From positions 2,894,808 to 2,958,807 of the forward strand of contig NZ_CP059987.1 in assembly GCF_014483895.1 (NCBI RefSeq): 64,000 bases of DNA, read 5' to 3'. Numbering within the stretch: position 1 is the stretch's first letter; every line of letters begins with the position of its first letter. The translations under genes were made by a program, and so were the position numbers. Below, piece after piece: positions 1 to 9,215 of the stretch. The DNA comes from Protaetiibacter sp. SSC-01. GTDB lineage: Bacteria; Actinomycetota; Actinomycetes; Actinomycetales; Microbacteriaceae. The notes beneath the pieces are model-generated. The model had not been told where the DNA came from. It worked only from the letters and a program-made list of their open reading frames with translations, and made no database searches.

Positions 1-961
<961 letters not shown>

Positions 962-1038
962 GCCGGCGCGGCCGCGGTACACGCGTTGCTCCGCGTCGCG
1001 TCATCCGCTCGTCACGCGCGCGCAGTAGCGTTTCCTCC

Positions 1039-2469
1039 ATGACCCACCCGAGCGGCGGCGACGCCGCGGCCACGCCCTCCGTTCCCACGCCTCCCGTCGC
1101 CGCCGACACGGGCGCGGTCGCCGTCGTCGGTCTCGAGCTGCAGGAGGGGCGCACGATCCCCCGCAAGCAGGTCGTCTCGTGGGCGCTGTGGGACTGGGCG
1201 ACGCAGCCGTTCAACTCGGTCATCCTGACCTTCGTCTTCACGGCGCTCTACCTCACGACCGACGTCTTCCTCTCCCCCGAGCTCGCGGCGCTGCCCGACG
1301 ACTCCGCGGCGAAGGAGGCCGGGCTCGCCGAGCTCGCATCCGGCCTCGGCCTCGCGACCACGATCTCGGGCCTCATCATCGCCCTCATCGCGCCCGTGCT
1401 CGCGCAGCGGGCGGATGCGAGCGGCCGCCGCAAGTTCTGGCTGCTCGTCTACACGGGCGTGCTCATCGTCACGACCGGCTCCCTCTTCTTCGTGCAGGGC
1501 GCGCCCCAGTTCTTCGTGCTCGGCGTCTCGCTCATCGCCATCGGCACCGTCTTCAGCGAGCTCGCGGGCGTCAACTACAACGCGATGCTCGTGCAGGTCG
1601 CGACGCCCAAGACCGTCGGCCGCGTGAGCGGACTCGGATGGGGCCTCGGCTACATCGGCGGCATCCTCGCGCTCGTCATCGTCGTCGTCGCCTACTCGAT
1701 GGACTGGTTCGGGCTGCCGCAGGAGAACGGCCTGCCGTTCCGGATCGTCGCGCTCGGCTGCGCGATCTGGACGACCGTCTTCGTCATCCCCTTCGTGCTC
1801 AACGTGCCCGAGCTCGAGCACACCGAGCCCCAGAAGCGCGTCAACTTCTTCGCGAGCTACGTCGTGCTGTTCCGCGACATCGCGCGCCTGTTCCGCGAGT
1901 CGCGCCCGACCTTCTGGTTCCTGCTCGCGAGCGCCGTCTACCGCGACGGCCTCGGTGCCGTCTTCACCTTCGGGGCCGTCATCGCATCCGTGTCGTTCGG
2001 CTTCGGGTTCCTCGAGGTCGTCGCGTTCGGCATCGCCGCGAACCTCGTCGCGGGCGTCTCGACGATCATCGCGGGCCGCTTCGACGACCGGTTCGGCGCG
2101 CGCGCCGTCATCGTCACCGCGCTCATCGGGCTCGTCATCTCGGGCAGCATGGTGTTCCTGCTGCACGACATGGGCAAGATCGCGTTCTGGATCTTCGGCC
2201 TCGCGCTGTGCATCTTCGTCGGCCCCGCGCAGGCGTCGAGCCGCTCGCTGCTCGCGCGTGTCACGCCCGCCGGCCAGGAGGGCCAGGTGTTCGGCCTCTA
2301 TGCGACGACGGGCCGCATCGCGAGCCCCATCTCCTCGTCGCTGTGGACCCTGTTCATCGTCGTCTTCAGCTCGACCGTCTTCGGCATCCTCGGCATCGTT
2401 CTCACGATCGCGGCGGGCCTCGTGCTCATGCTGCTCGTGCGCCTGCCGAAGCACGTGCGCCTGAGCTGA
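1039..2469 (+). CDS. MFS transporter, UMF1 (Atg22-like) family
   Basis: A 476-residue membrane carrier. After a Pro/Ala-rich cytosolic tail of ~45 residues comes WALWDWATQPFNSVI, close to the WALYDWANSAF-type signature of UMF1-family major facilitators. About twelve hydrophobic segments follow, with a cytosolic loop near residue 250 (ELEHTEPQKR). The substrate of bacterial members is not known. The start is supported by a promoter-like TAGCGT (1026-1031) ending 7 nt before the ATG, which suggests a leaderless mRNA. It stands alone, divergent from dnaK. The family call is good; the function is open. Confidence 0.85.
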   Translation: MTHPSGGDAAATPSVPTPPVAADTGAVAVVGLELQEGRTIPRKQVVSWALWDWATQPFNSVILTFVFTALYLTTDVFLSPELAALPDDSAAKEAGLAELASGLGLATTISGLIIALIAPVLAQRADASGRRKFWLLVYTGVLIVTTGSLFFVQGAPQFFVLGVSLIAIGTVFSELAGVNYNAMLVQVATPKTVGRVSGLGWGLGYIGGILALVIVVVAYSMDWFGLPQENGLPFRIVALGCAIWTTVFVIPFVLNVPELEHTEPQKRVNFFASYVVLFRDIARLFRESRPTFWFLLASAVYRDGLGAVFTFGAVIASVSFGFGFLEVVAFGIAANLVAGVSTIIAGRFDDRFGARAVIVTALIGLVISGSMVFLLHDMGKIAFWIFGLALCIFVGPAQASSRSLLARVTPAGQEGQVFGLYATTGRIASPISSSLWTLFIVVFSSTVFGILGIVLTIAAGLVLMLLVRLPKHVRLS

Positions 2470-2516
2470 GCTGCGTTTTTCACGACGCGGGAGCCGGATG
2501 ACGCTACCGTGGGGGC

Positions 2517-2930
2517 ATGTCGACGCGGACACTCGCCTACTGGCTTGCGCTCGTCGACCGCCTCGTGGAACGCGGTTTCGCCGGGGCGCTCGACGAGCAC
2601 GGCATCACCCGGATGCAGTGGCGCATCCTCACCGTGCTGGGAGACGGGCCGGCGACGGCCGACCAGCTCGACACCGCCCTCGCGGACATGCCCGCCTACG
2701 ACGACGACGCGACCGCCGCCGAGCAGCTCGGCGAGCTCGTCGAGTCGGGGTGGGTCGAGGCCGCGGACGCCTACCGGGTCACCGAGCGGGGTCGCGCCGC
2801 GCACGGCCACATCCTCGACGCGGTCGCCGAGCTGCGCACGCGCGTGCTCGAGGGGGTCTCGCCCGAGGAGGAGCAGACGATGATCGCCCTCCTCGAGCGG
2901 ATGGCGCGCAACCTCGGCTGGGAGCCCTGA
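2517..2930 (+). CDS. MarR-like winged-helix protein
   Basis: A 137-residue, mostly helical protein. Residues ~25-85 look like a winged helix-turn-helix: QWRILTVLGDGPATADQL, then a poorly conserved recognition region, then GELVESGWVEAADAYRVTERGRA as the wing. The ends would form the dimer helices, as in MarR proteins. Most likely a small DNA-binding regulator; the ligand and targets are unknown. TACCGT (2505-2510) ends 6 nt before the ATG, consistent with a leaderless transcript. It sits between the MFS gene and idi in the same direction, but with its own promoter-like element. Confidence 0.65.
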   Translation: MSTRTLAYWLALVDRLVERGFAGALDEHGITRMQWRILTVLGDGPATADQLDTALADMPAYDDDATAAEQLGELVESGWVEAADAYRVTERGRAAHGHILDAVAELRTRVLEGVSPEEEQTMIALLERMARNLGWEP

Positions 2931-2977
2931 GCCCCGCGCTCGGCCGTCGCCCGGGTAGCGCCCGCTAGTCTGTGCCC

Positions 2978-3511
2978 ATGTCGCCCGCTGACGCCACCGA
3001 GCTCGTCCTCCTCCTCGACGACGACGGGAAGCCGGTCGGCACGGCGCCGAAGGCGACCGTGCACACGACCGACACCCCGCTGCACTTCGCGTTCTCGTGC
3101 CACGTGTTCAACTCCGCCGGACGGATGCTCGTGACGCGTCGCGCGCTCACGAAAGACACCTTCGCGGGCGTCTGGACGAACGCGTTCTGCGGCCACCCGG
3201 CCCCCGGCGAGAAGGCCCTCGACGCCGTCGTGCGCCGCGCCGACGCGGAGCTCGGCGTGACGGTGCGCGACATCGAGCTCGTGCTGCCGCACTTCCGCTA
3301 CCGCGCCGCCGACGCGAACGGCATCGTCGAGAACGAGATCTGCCCCGTGTTCCGCGCCGTCGTCGACGTCGACCCGAAGCCCTCGAAGGACGAGGTCGCC
3401 GAGTGGGTGTGGGCCGACCCGAACTCGCTGCGGATGGCGGTGTCGGCTGCGCCGTTCGCCTTCAGCCCGTGGTTCTCGCTGCAGCTCGCGGCCTGGCCCG
3501 CCGGGAAGTAG
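2978..3511 (+). CDS. idi: Isopentenyl-diphosphate delta-isomerase, type I
   Basis: Converts isopentenyl diphosphate to dimethylallyl diphosphate for isoprenoid (carotenoid, quinone, undecaprenol) synthesis in the cytosol. The 177-residue protein has the Nudix-like fold of type I enzymes: catalytic Cys71 in TNAFCGHP, metal-binding His29/His36 in the TVHTTDTPLH region, a Nudix-like GEKALDAVVRRADAELGV (78-95) and the second catalytic Glu in ENEICPVF (~116). I chose the ATG at 2978 over a GTG 6 nt upstream because TAGTCT (2966-2971) then lies 6 nt before it, the leaderless geometry seen throughout this window. It converges with dcd, leaving only 3 nt between them. Confidence 0.95.
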   Translation: MSPADATELVLLLDDDGKPVGTAPKATVHTTDTPLHFAFSCHVFNSAGRMLVTRRALTKDTFAGVWTNAFCGHPAPGEKALDAVVRRADAELGVTVRDIELVLPHFRYRAADANGIVENEICPVFRAVVDVDPKPSKDEVAEWVWADPNSLRMAVSAAPFAFSPWFSLQLAAWPAGK

Positions 3512-3514
3512 CCG

Positions 3515-4120
3515 CTACTCCCCCCGCGCCCCCGCATCCGTCGCCGTGACGTCGGTGCGGTGGAAGCTCTGCCACGATCGCGAGGCCGTCGGGCCGCGCT
3601 GACCCTGGTAGCGGTTGGCGTACGCGCCCGAGCCGTAGGCGTTGAGCACGGGCGAGCTCGTGCGGAAGAAGCACAGCTGGCCGATCTTCATGCCCGGCCA
3701 GAGCTTGATCGGCAGCGTCGCGACGTTGCTCAGCTCGAGCGTGACGTGGCCCGAGAAGCCCGGGTCGACGAAGCCGGCCGTCGAGTGGGTGAGGAGGCCC
3801 AGGCGGCCGAGCGAGCTCTTGCCCTCGAGGCGCGCGGCGACGTCGTCGGGCAGCGTCACGAGCTCGTACGTCGAGCCGAGCACGAACTCGCCCGGGTGCA
3901 GGATGAACGGCTCGCCCGGCTTCGTCTCGATGAGGCGGGTCAGCTCGGGCTGCTCCTCGGCCGGGTCGATGAAGGGGTACTTGTGGTTGTCGAACAGCCG
4001 GAAGTAGCGGTCGAGGCGCACGTCGATGCTCGACGGCTGGATCATCTCCCGGTCGAGCGGGGCGAGGCCGATGCGTCCGGCGTCGAGTTCGGCGGTGATG
4101 TCGCGGTCGCTCAGCAGCAT
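3515..4120 (-). CDS. dcd: dCTP deaminase, probably dUMP-forming (bifunctional)
   Basis: Makes dUTP (or directly dUMP) from dCTP for thymidylate synthesis. The 201 residues carry [10 protein letters not shown] (28-37), the nucleotide-binding [18 protein letters not shown] (99-116) and catalytic Glu129 in HVTLELSN. Ser102, Arg106, Ala115 and Glu129 fall at the numbers I recall for the bifunctional Mycobacterium tuberculosis dCTP deaminase/dUTPase, so the dUMP-forming activity is likely. The reading frame runs further upstream, but the ATG at 4118-4120 fits: on the minus strand TAGACT (4128-4133) stands 7 nt before it, suggesting leaderless translation. Confidence 0.93.
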   Translation of the reverse strand: MLLSDRDITAELDAGRIGLAPLDREMIQPSSIDVRLDRYFRLFDNHKYPFIDPAEEQPELTRLIETKPGEPFILHPGEFVLGSTYELVTLPDDVAARLEGKSSLGRLGLLTHSTAGFVDPGFSGHVTLELSNVATLPIKLWPGMKIGQLCFFRTSSPVLNAYGSGAYANRYQGQRGPTASRSWQSFHRTDVTATDAGARGE

Positions 4121-4165
4121 GCGGCTCAGTCTATTGAGACGCCGCTCGCGCGCGGGCAGCGAAAA

Positions 4166-4191
4166 GGGGCACGGCCCATCGGCCGTGCCCC
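4166..4191 (-). terminator. Rho-independent terminator of the LAxTG protein gene
   Basis: An 11-bp perfect stem (GGGGCACGGCC / GGCCGTGCCCC) with a CATC loop. On the minus strand it is followed by TTTTC, so it stops transcripts from the surface-protein gene that ends at 4206 before they reach dcd. Confidence 0.85.
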
Positions 4192-4205
4192 CATCCGGAT
4201 GATGC

Positions 4206-5069
4206 TTACGCGGCGACCTCGACACGACGGCGCGTGACGAGCAGGACACCGCCGAGCACGAACGCGAGCGCCGCGAGAGCGATCGGTCCGGCGGCGGGGC
4301 TCACGCCCGTCGCGGCGAGCGTGGCCGCGAGGCGGAACGAGACGCTGCTGACGGCGCCGCTCGTCTGACCCGTCACGACGAGCGTGTGGTTGCCCGCGCC
4401 GAGGCCGCTCAGGAGGCTCGAGCTCAGCGGGATCTGCACCTCGCCGCCGACGACCGGGAAGGTGCCGACGAGCACGGGCTTCGAGTAGGCGTAGACGTCG
4501 ACGAACGAGTCGGCCGAGAACCACGGCACGGTCGCGGTGCGGGCCTGGCTCGGGTCGATGTCGCCCGTGGGAAGGCCCGCCTCCTGCGCGGCGTAGCTCT
4601 GCGCCTCGGCGCCCGCGAGGTAGTCGGCCAGCTGGCTCGAGTCGGCCACGGGCGCCGGGCCGGTCGGCTGCTGGTCGACGAACACGGCGGTCGTGAGGCC
4701 CGCGTTCTCCCACGTCTCGGCGAAGCCGTCGAGGTTGCCGATGACGACCACGCCGACCCACTTGCCGATGAGGTCAGAGGTCACGACGTAGCTCGTGCCG
4801 GTCTCGCCGTCGATCGGGCCGCCGAAGTTGCCCCCGTTGAACGACCACTGGTACGCGAGCTCGGTGTCGTCGGGCCAGCCCGTGGTGGTCACGGTGAGGG
4901 TGTTGCCGACCTTCGGCGTGCCGGTGATCGTCACGACGACGTTGCTCGTGTCGATGTCGTCGAGCGGCTCGGCCAGGGCGGGGGCGGCGCCGGCGATGCC
5001 GGCGCCCGCGAGGAGTGCCGAGGCGAGTGCCGCCGTCAGCACGCGATTGCGCAGGGTGGTTCGAGACAA
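4206..5069 (-). CDS. Sortase-anchored (LAxTG) secreted protein with an Ig-like domain
   Basis: A 287-residue exported protein. Residues 1-33 are a Sec signal peptide (Arg-rich start, Ala/Leu core, APALA cleavage site). Residues ~42-130 resemble a bacterial Ig-like repeat ([16 protein letters not shown], then YQWSFNGG). The C-terminus carries LAATG, a hydrophobic segment and an RRR tail. LAxTG is the class E sortase signal of high-GC Gram-positives, so covalent wall attachment is likely. No sortase gene is in the window. The binding partner is unknown. The gene has its own terminator (4166-4191). The 237 bp upstream, before the tRNA, show only promoter-like sequence. Confidence 0.8.
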   Translation of the reverse strand: MSRTTLRNRVLTAALASALLAGAGIAGAAPALAEPLDDIDTSNVVVTITGTPKVGNTLTVTTTGWPDDTELAYQWSFNGGNFGGPIDGETGTSYVVTSDLIGKWVGVVVIGNLDGFAETWENAGLTTAVFVDQQPTGPAPVADSSQLADYLAGAEAQSYAAQEAGLPTGDIDPSQARTATVPWFSADSFVDVYAYSKPVLVGTFPVVGGEVQIPLSSSLLSGLGAGNHTLVVTGQTSGAVSSVSFRLAATLAATGVSPAAGPIALAALAFVLGGVLLVTRRRVEVAA

Positions 5070-5306
5070 AGGAGAAGCTCCAGAAAGATAGAGGTGGTGC
5101 CTGGGAAGAGAGGTGCGAGCACCCCCACGGGAACACGGCGATGTCCCCCGCCTCCGACTCTATGGGGGACACTCATTTTCGTCGGGCCCCGCGGACACCC
5201 CCACTTCGCGGTTGGAACGACCTGTCGCGGCGTGTCGCGGGTGCCCCGCGGGATGAGGACGGATGACGGCGAGCCGCTAGTCTGTACGAGTGCGCTCCGG
5301 CGCCGC

Positions 5307-5380
5307 GGGGCTGTAGTTCAATGGCAGAACTTCTGCTTCCCAAGCAGACAGCGCGGGTTCGATTCCCGTCAGCCCCTCCA
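5307..5380 (+). tRNA. tRNA-Gly (anticodon CCC)
   Basis: A full 74-nt cloverleaf with the CCA end encoded in the DNA. The acceptor GGGGCTG pairs with CAGCCCC. The D arm is GTTC/GAAC, the anticodon stem TCTGC/GCAGA closes a TTCCCAA loop with anticodon CCC at 5339-5341, and the T arm is GCGGG-TTCGATT-CCCGT. It reads GGG glycine codons. tRNA 3' ends are common integration sites, and a decayed locus follows this one. Confidence 0.97.
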
Positions 5381-5565
5381 TCGCCCCTCGGCATCGCCCC
5401 CCGCCGCCGCCCTGCCGGCGGCGATCGGCCCCGGCGGGCGTGCGCACGCAAAGGTTCACGAGCCTGAACCGGGAACGCAGGGGCGCTTTCTCCGTCGTCG
5501 TCATACACACCTCTTCGTGTCGGCCCCCGGCGGGTTACAGGGCCGGGGTACAGCGGCGACTCTAA

Positions 5566-6039
5566 GAAGCAGGCGATGCATTTGTCGAAGACCTCACGAT
5601 GGTCCGCATCCACAACGACACGCTCGCCCTGCGGCTCGCGATCGAGCGCGGCACCCTCGAGTGGGAGTCGGACGTCATGGCGAAGCACCACGTGCTCGCG
5701 CGCACCGAGCGCCGCTCGCCCGACGACCCCCTGCACATCCGCGACGAGTGGTCGGCCGCGCACCGCGACTTCCACGCGGCGCTCGTGGCCGGATGCCGCG
5801 TGCCGCTCCTCCTCGACCTCTCGCGCACGCTCTTCGACTCGACCGAGCTCTACCGGCGTTGGGCCGCCCCCACACCCGCGGCCCTCAAGCGCGACGTGCC
5901 GCACGAGCACGCGCTCATCCTCGAGGCCGCGCTCGACCGCGACGCCGACAAGGCCACCGAGCTTCTGACCGAGCACTACAACCAGTCGCTGCGCGTCATG
6001 CTCGCCGCGGGCTTCGCCGACCTGCCGACGGACGACTGA
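5566..6039 (+). pseudogene. Truncated GntR-family (FCD domain) regulator, DNA-binding half missing
   Basis: The frame opens just after a stop at 5563-5565 and reads AFVEDLTMVRIHNDTLALRLAIERG, the typical beginning of an FCD ligand-binding domain, then RDFHAAL and HEHALILEAALDRD with the conserved His/Asp. About 150 residues remain. The ~75-residue winged helix expected before them is absent, and the 185 bp back to the tRNA contain no match to it. The remnant could be translated from the ATG at 5599, but it cannot bind DNA in the usual way. It is followed 5 bp later by a broken dehydrogenase gene, its likely former target. Confidence 0.75.
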
Positions 6040-6044
6040 GCGCC

Positions 6045-6425
6045 GTGGAGATCGCGATCGGCTAGCTGCGCGCCACGCTGCTCGAGGCCTTCCGCGCGCT
6101 CGGCGCCCCCGAGGAGGAGGCGCAGGCAGCCGCCGAGATGTGCCTCGACTCCGAGCTGCGCGAGCACCGCTCGCACGGCGCGCGCCTCGTGCGGAACATC
6201 GCGCGCGAGTACGCCCAGGGGGCCGAGCGGCGGCGCGAGCTCGTCGTCGAGCACGCGACTCCCGCATCCGCGACCGTCGCCGTCGAGACGCTCCTCGGCG
6301 AGATCGCGGATGCCGGCGGACGCGTGCCCGGCGAGCAGAGCCGCGTCATCCGCGAGGCCCACCTGGCATCCGGCACCGTCACGCTCGACGACAACGCGAT
6401 CGAGGTGCTCGGCCTCTCGCGCTGA
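6045..6425 (+). pseudogene. Malate/L-lactate dehydrogenase (Ldh2 family) remnant with nonsense codon and internal deletion
   Basis: From the GTG at 6045 the frame reads VEIAIG, hits TAG at 6063-6065, and continues LRATLLEAFRALGAPEEEA...CLDSELREHRSHGARL, the N-terminal region of the NAD-dependent Ldh2 (YlbC/ComC) family. Around 6285 it jumps to VETLLGEIADAGGRVPGEQSR, which resembles the family's C-terminus (a helix, then the VPGE motif). Family members have about 340-360 residues; fewer than 130 remain, so roughly 220-240 residues of core have been lost. Together with the truncated GntR gene this is a dead catabolic locus. Confidence 0.72.
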
Positions 6426-6451
6426 GCCCGGGCGCGCGCCATGATGTGCGC

Positions 6452-7249
6452 ATGCCCGAGATGATCCCGACCCCGCTCGGCCGCCTGCGCGTGCAGGTGC
6501 AGGGCGAGGGGCCTGCGACGGCCGTGCTGTGGCACAGCCTCTACGTCGACGACCGGTCGTGGGATCGCGTCGCGCCCGAGCTCGCGCGCGACCGGCGCCT
6601 CGTGCGCATCACGGGGCCCGGTCACGGCGAGAGCGACCCGCCGAGCCGCGACTACACGCTCGACGACTGCGCGGATGCGGCGCTCGCCGTGCTCGACGCG
6701 CTCGGCATCGCCTCCCCCGTCGACTGGCTCGGGTGCGCGTGGGGCGGGCACGTCGGCATCGTGCTCGCCGCGGCGCACCCCGACCGCGTGCGCACGCTGA
6801 CCTCCTTCAACGCCCCCGTGCAGGCACTCGGCGACGACGAGCTGCCGCGCGTGCGACTCCTCGTGCGGGCCTACCGCCTCATCGGGGCACGGGGGCCCGT
6901 GCTGAGCGGGGTGACATCCGCGCTGCTCTCGGATGAGACCCGGTCGACCGATCCCGACGCGGTCGTCTACGTGCACGAGTGCCTGCGCGGCGCGCGGCGG
7001 GGCAGCCTGCTCGCCGCGATCCGCGGCATCTCGCTCGGCCGCGCCGACCTGCGCCCGCTGCTCGCCCGCATCCCCGTGCCCGTGCTCCATGTGACGACGG
7101 CCGACGACCCGCTGTGGACGCCCGAGCAGGCGCGCGCCGCGGCGGCGCTCGGCCCTCGAGCGGATGCCGTGGTGGCATCCGGCGGTCACCTCACGCCGCT
7201 CGAGGCGCCCGCCGAGACCCTCGCGATCGTGCGCCACGCCTGGGCGTGA
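6452..7249 (+). CDS. Alpha/beta-hydrolase-fold protein lacking the nucleophile serine
   Basis: A 265-residue cytosolic protein with the alpha/beta-hydrolase layout: a VLWHSLYVDDRSW oxyanion loop (~25-37), GPGHGESDPP (55-64), the nucleophile elbow at ~93-100, an acid region TTADDPLWTP (~228) and His in ASGGHLTP (~249). The elbow reads LGCAWGGH where active relatives have LGHSWGGH, so Ala96 replaces the catalytic serine. The codon is plainly GCG. The protein may be inactive, serve in binding, or use another chemistry. CATGAT ends 6 nt before the ATG, a weak leaderless promoter. Confidence 0.75.
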   Translation: MPEMIPTPLGRLRVQVQGEGPATAVLWHSLYVDDRSWDRVAPELARDRRLVRITGPGHGESDPPSRDYTLDDCADAALAVLDALGIASPVDWLGCAWGGHVGIVLAAAHPDRVRTLTSFNAPVQALGDDELPRVRLLVRAYRLIGARGPVLSGVTSALLSDETRSTDPDAVVYVHECLRGARRGSLLAAIRGISLGRADLRPLLARIPVPVLHVTTADDPLWTPEQARAAAALGPRADAVVASGGHLTPLEAPAETLAIVRHAWA

Positions 7250-7252
7250 GCC

Positions 7253-8125
7253 TCAGCCGCGCAGGGAGATCGTCGTGCGCATCCGCAGCTCGCGACCGCC
7301 TTCGACGTCGGTCGCCTCGAGCGCGACCGTGATGGCCTCGACCGCGTCGAGGCCCGCGAGGTGCGTGCCGCCGCACGGGATGCGCGCCTCCTGGTCCGGC
7401 AGAGCGCACACCCACGTGCGGCGGGCGGAGATCGCGTCGCCGTCGCGCTCGATGCGGACGGACGCGCCCGAGGCGACCCACGCGGCGAGCGCCGCGTTTG
7501 CGCGCGCGGCGACGGCGTCGAGGTCGTCGAGCGCCGTGACGTCGAAGCCCTTCTTCCGCAGCGACTTGCCGATGCGGTAGACGTCGGTCGAGCCGAACTC
7601 CTCGATGCGCGAGGTCTGGATGGCGGCCGCGTCGAAGCCGGGAGCGCCGAGCGCATCCGTCGACACGGCCTTCGTCCAGGCCTCGGCGAGCGCCGCGTCG
7701 AGCGCGAGCGAGGCGAGGTGGCACCCGGTGTGGCCCGCCGAGAGCGCGTGGCGGTAGCCCTCGTCGACGCTCACCTCGACCTCGGCGCCGACCTCGGGCG
7801 CCTCCCCCTCGATGACGTGCCCGACGACGAAGGTCCACTCGGGTGTACCCATCCGCACGGGCAGCTCGCGGCCGAGCAGCAGCTCGCCGTCGTGGATGCC
7901 GCCCGTGACGCCGCCGACGATCTGCGCCTCGGCGGCGCCCCACCGCATCCGTCCGCGGTCGGCGGGCTGGTCGGGCCACGCCGTGTCGACGGGATGGAAG
8001 GCGGTGCGGTCGAGCACGACGGCCGAGCGCCCGTCGGCGAGCGGCTCGACGTGCAGCACCGTGCCCGTCGAGACGGTGTCGCCGTCGGGATAGCTGACGC
8101 GGGTGTCGGTGGAGGGCAGGGTCAC
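7253..8125 (-). CDS. Alanyl-tRNA editing protein (AlaX-like, metal-dependent hydrolase)
   Basis: A 290-residue free-standing relative of the AlaRS editing domain. It probably hydrolyses Ser- or Gly-mischarged tRNA-Ala, or another misacylated tRNA. The metal ligands of the family are visible: LSAGHTGCHLAS (HxxxH type, ~125) and IPCGGTHLAG (CxxxH, ~255). Residues 1-110 form the beta-barrel-like N-terminal part (TGTVLHVEPLADGRSAVVLDRTAFHPV). I chose the GTG at 8123-8125, next to GAGAGG, because no ATG lies near the conserved region; the longer upstream frame is antisense to the next gene. It converges with the hydrolase gene. Confidence 0.82.
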   Translation of the reverse strand: MTLPSTDTRVSYPDGDTVSTGTVLHVEPLADGRSAVVLDRTAFHPVDTAWPDQPADRGRMRWGAAEAQIVGGVTGGIHDGELLLGRELPVRMGTPEWTFVVGHVIEGEAPEVGAEVEVSVDEGYRHALSAGHTGCHLASLALDAALAEAWTKAVSTDALGAPGFDAAAIQTSRIEEFGSTDVYRIGKSLRKKGFDVTALDDLDAVAARANAALAAWVASGASVRIERDGDAISARRTWVCALPDQEARIPCGGTHLAGLDAVEAITVALEATDVEGGRELRMRTTISLRG

Positions 8126-8147
8126 CCTCTCACCGTAGCCGCGGGCG

Positions 8148-9182
8148 TCAGCGGGCCGACGCTGTGCGCTTGCGACGCCGCCCCTCGACGAGGAGCGCGC
8201 CGACGCCCGCGGCAGCGCAGGCGAGCGCGACCGCGAGAAGTGGAGCGGCGCCCGTCGGCGGCAGCTCGTTCGCCGCGGCAGCGACGGACGGCGCGGGACT
8301 CGGCGCGGGTGCCGCGTTGACGGTGACGGTGACGACCGCGGATCCGTTCTGCCACCCATCGGACGCGGAGAACGCGATGAGCGCGGTGCCCGACGACCCC
8401 GCCGGCGGGGTGTAGACGCAGTCGGAGCCGCCCGTGGGCGTGCAGACGACGGTTCCCCCGATGCCGCCGACCGAGTCGATCGCGAAGGTGAGCGCGTCGC
8501 CGTCGGCGTCGGTGGCGGACAGCGTGATTGGCACGGCGACCTCGGCCGTGGTGGTCGCCGTGGAGTCGGATGCGTCGGGCGCCACATTGGCGTCGACGAG
8601 CAGCCGAGCGCCGAAGTAGCACAGCGGGTCGCCGCCGGTGCTGTCGGCCGCGGTGAGAATCCAGTTGCCCGCCGCCGTCTCGCCGTCGAAGACCGAGAGG
8701 GGCTGGGTGGGACGGAACGTGCCCGTGGCAGGAAGGCCGGAGAGGGTGCCCGGCGCCTCGTCGTCGAGGTGGACCTGCACGCGCCCCCCGTATCCGATGT
8801 CGAAATAGGTACCGGCGGCGATGAGACTGACGACCGTTCCGGTGGGCGAGGTGAGCGCGAAGGAGAGCTCCTCGTTCCACACTGCGCCGCCACCCGATGC
8901 GAGAGGCTCGCACGAGCCGAGCCCGCCGTCGTCGATCTTGGCGAAGTCCACCACGATGTCGACGTCCGTGACGATCCCGTCACTGGAGATCGCGATCGTG
9001 CGGGGCGTCAGGCCCATGTCCACCACTGCGGGGGTGGTGTCCGTGCCCTCGACGATCTGGGCGGTCGCCGGTGTGGCGACGAGCAGGAAGGCTGCGGTCG
9101 CGGCGGCGACGAGCCCGCCGTTGAGCGCACGGCGGCGCGTGGCAGGCGTCGGGAACCCTTCGATGTGGCCTCGGGTCGCCAC
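8148..9182 (-). CDS. LPxTG-anchored secreted protein with P/Homo B-like domain
   Basis: A 344-residue surface protein. It has a signal peptide with an RRR n-region and ATPATA cleavage site (~42). Residues ~55-195 resemble the proprotein-convertase P (Homo B) domain (ELSFALTSPTGTVVSL, then AAGNWILTAAD). A cadherin/VCBS-like Ig repeat follows at ~200-290 (ITLSATDADGDALTF), then a Pro/Ser/Ala linker, LPPTG, a membrane segment and RRRKR. Likely wall-anchored by a sortase encoded elsewhere. No protease domain is present, so the P domain stands alone. The start is GTG with TAGCTT (complement of 9189-9194) 6 nt upstream, a leaderless arrangement. Confidence 0.75.
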   Translation of the reverse strand: MATRGHIEGFPTPATRRRALNGGLVAAATAAFLLVATPATAQIVEGTDTTPAVVDMGLTPRTIAISSDGIVTDVDIVVDFAKIDDGGLGSCEPLASGGGAVWNEELSFALTSPTGTVVSLIAAGTYFDIGYGGRVQVHLDDEAPGTLSGLPATGTFRPTQPLSVFDGETAAGNWILTAADSTGGDPLCYFGARLLVDANVAPDASDSTATTTAEVAVPITLSATDADGDALTFAIDSVGGIGGTVVCTPTGGSDCVYTPPAGSSGTALIAFSASDGWQNGSAVVTVTVNAAPAPSPAPSVAAAANELPPTGAAPLLAVALACAAAGVGALLVEGRRRKRTASAR

Positions 9183-9215
9183 GAGGCAAAGCTAGCAGTG
9201 CTCAGCGGGCCCGCT

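Noticed and set aside
5080..5185. GC-rich leader of the LAxTG protein gene resembling parts of a c-di-AMP (ydaO) riboswitch (GGCGGGGGAC, CCTCTCTTCCC)
   Set aside because: The conserved 3' part (GACAGCTAACCTCGTAGGC type) and the outer pairing stem are missing; similarity is limited to G- and C-runs.
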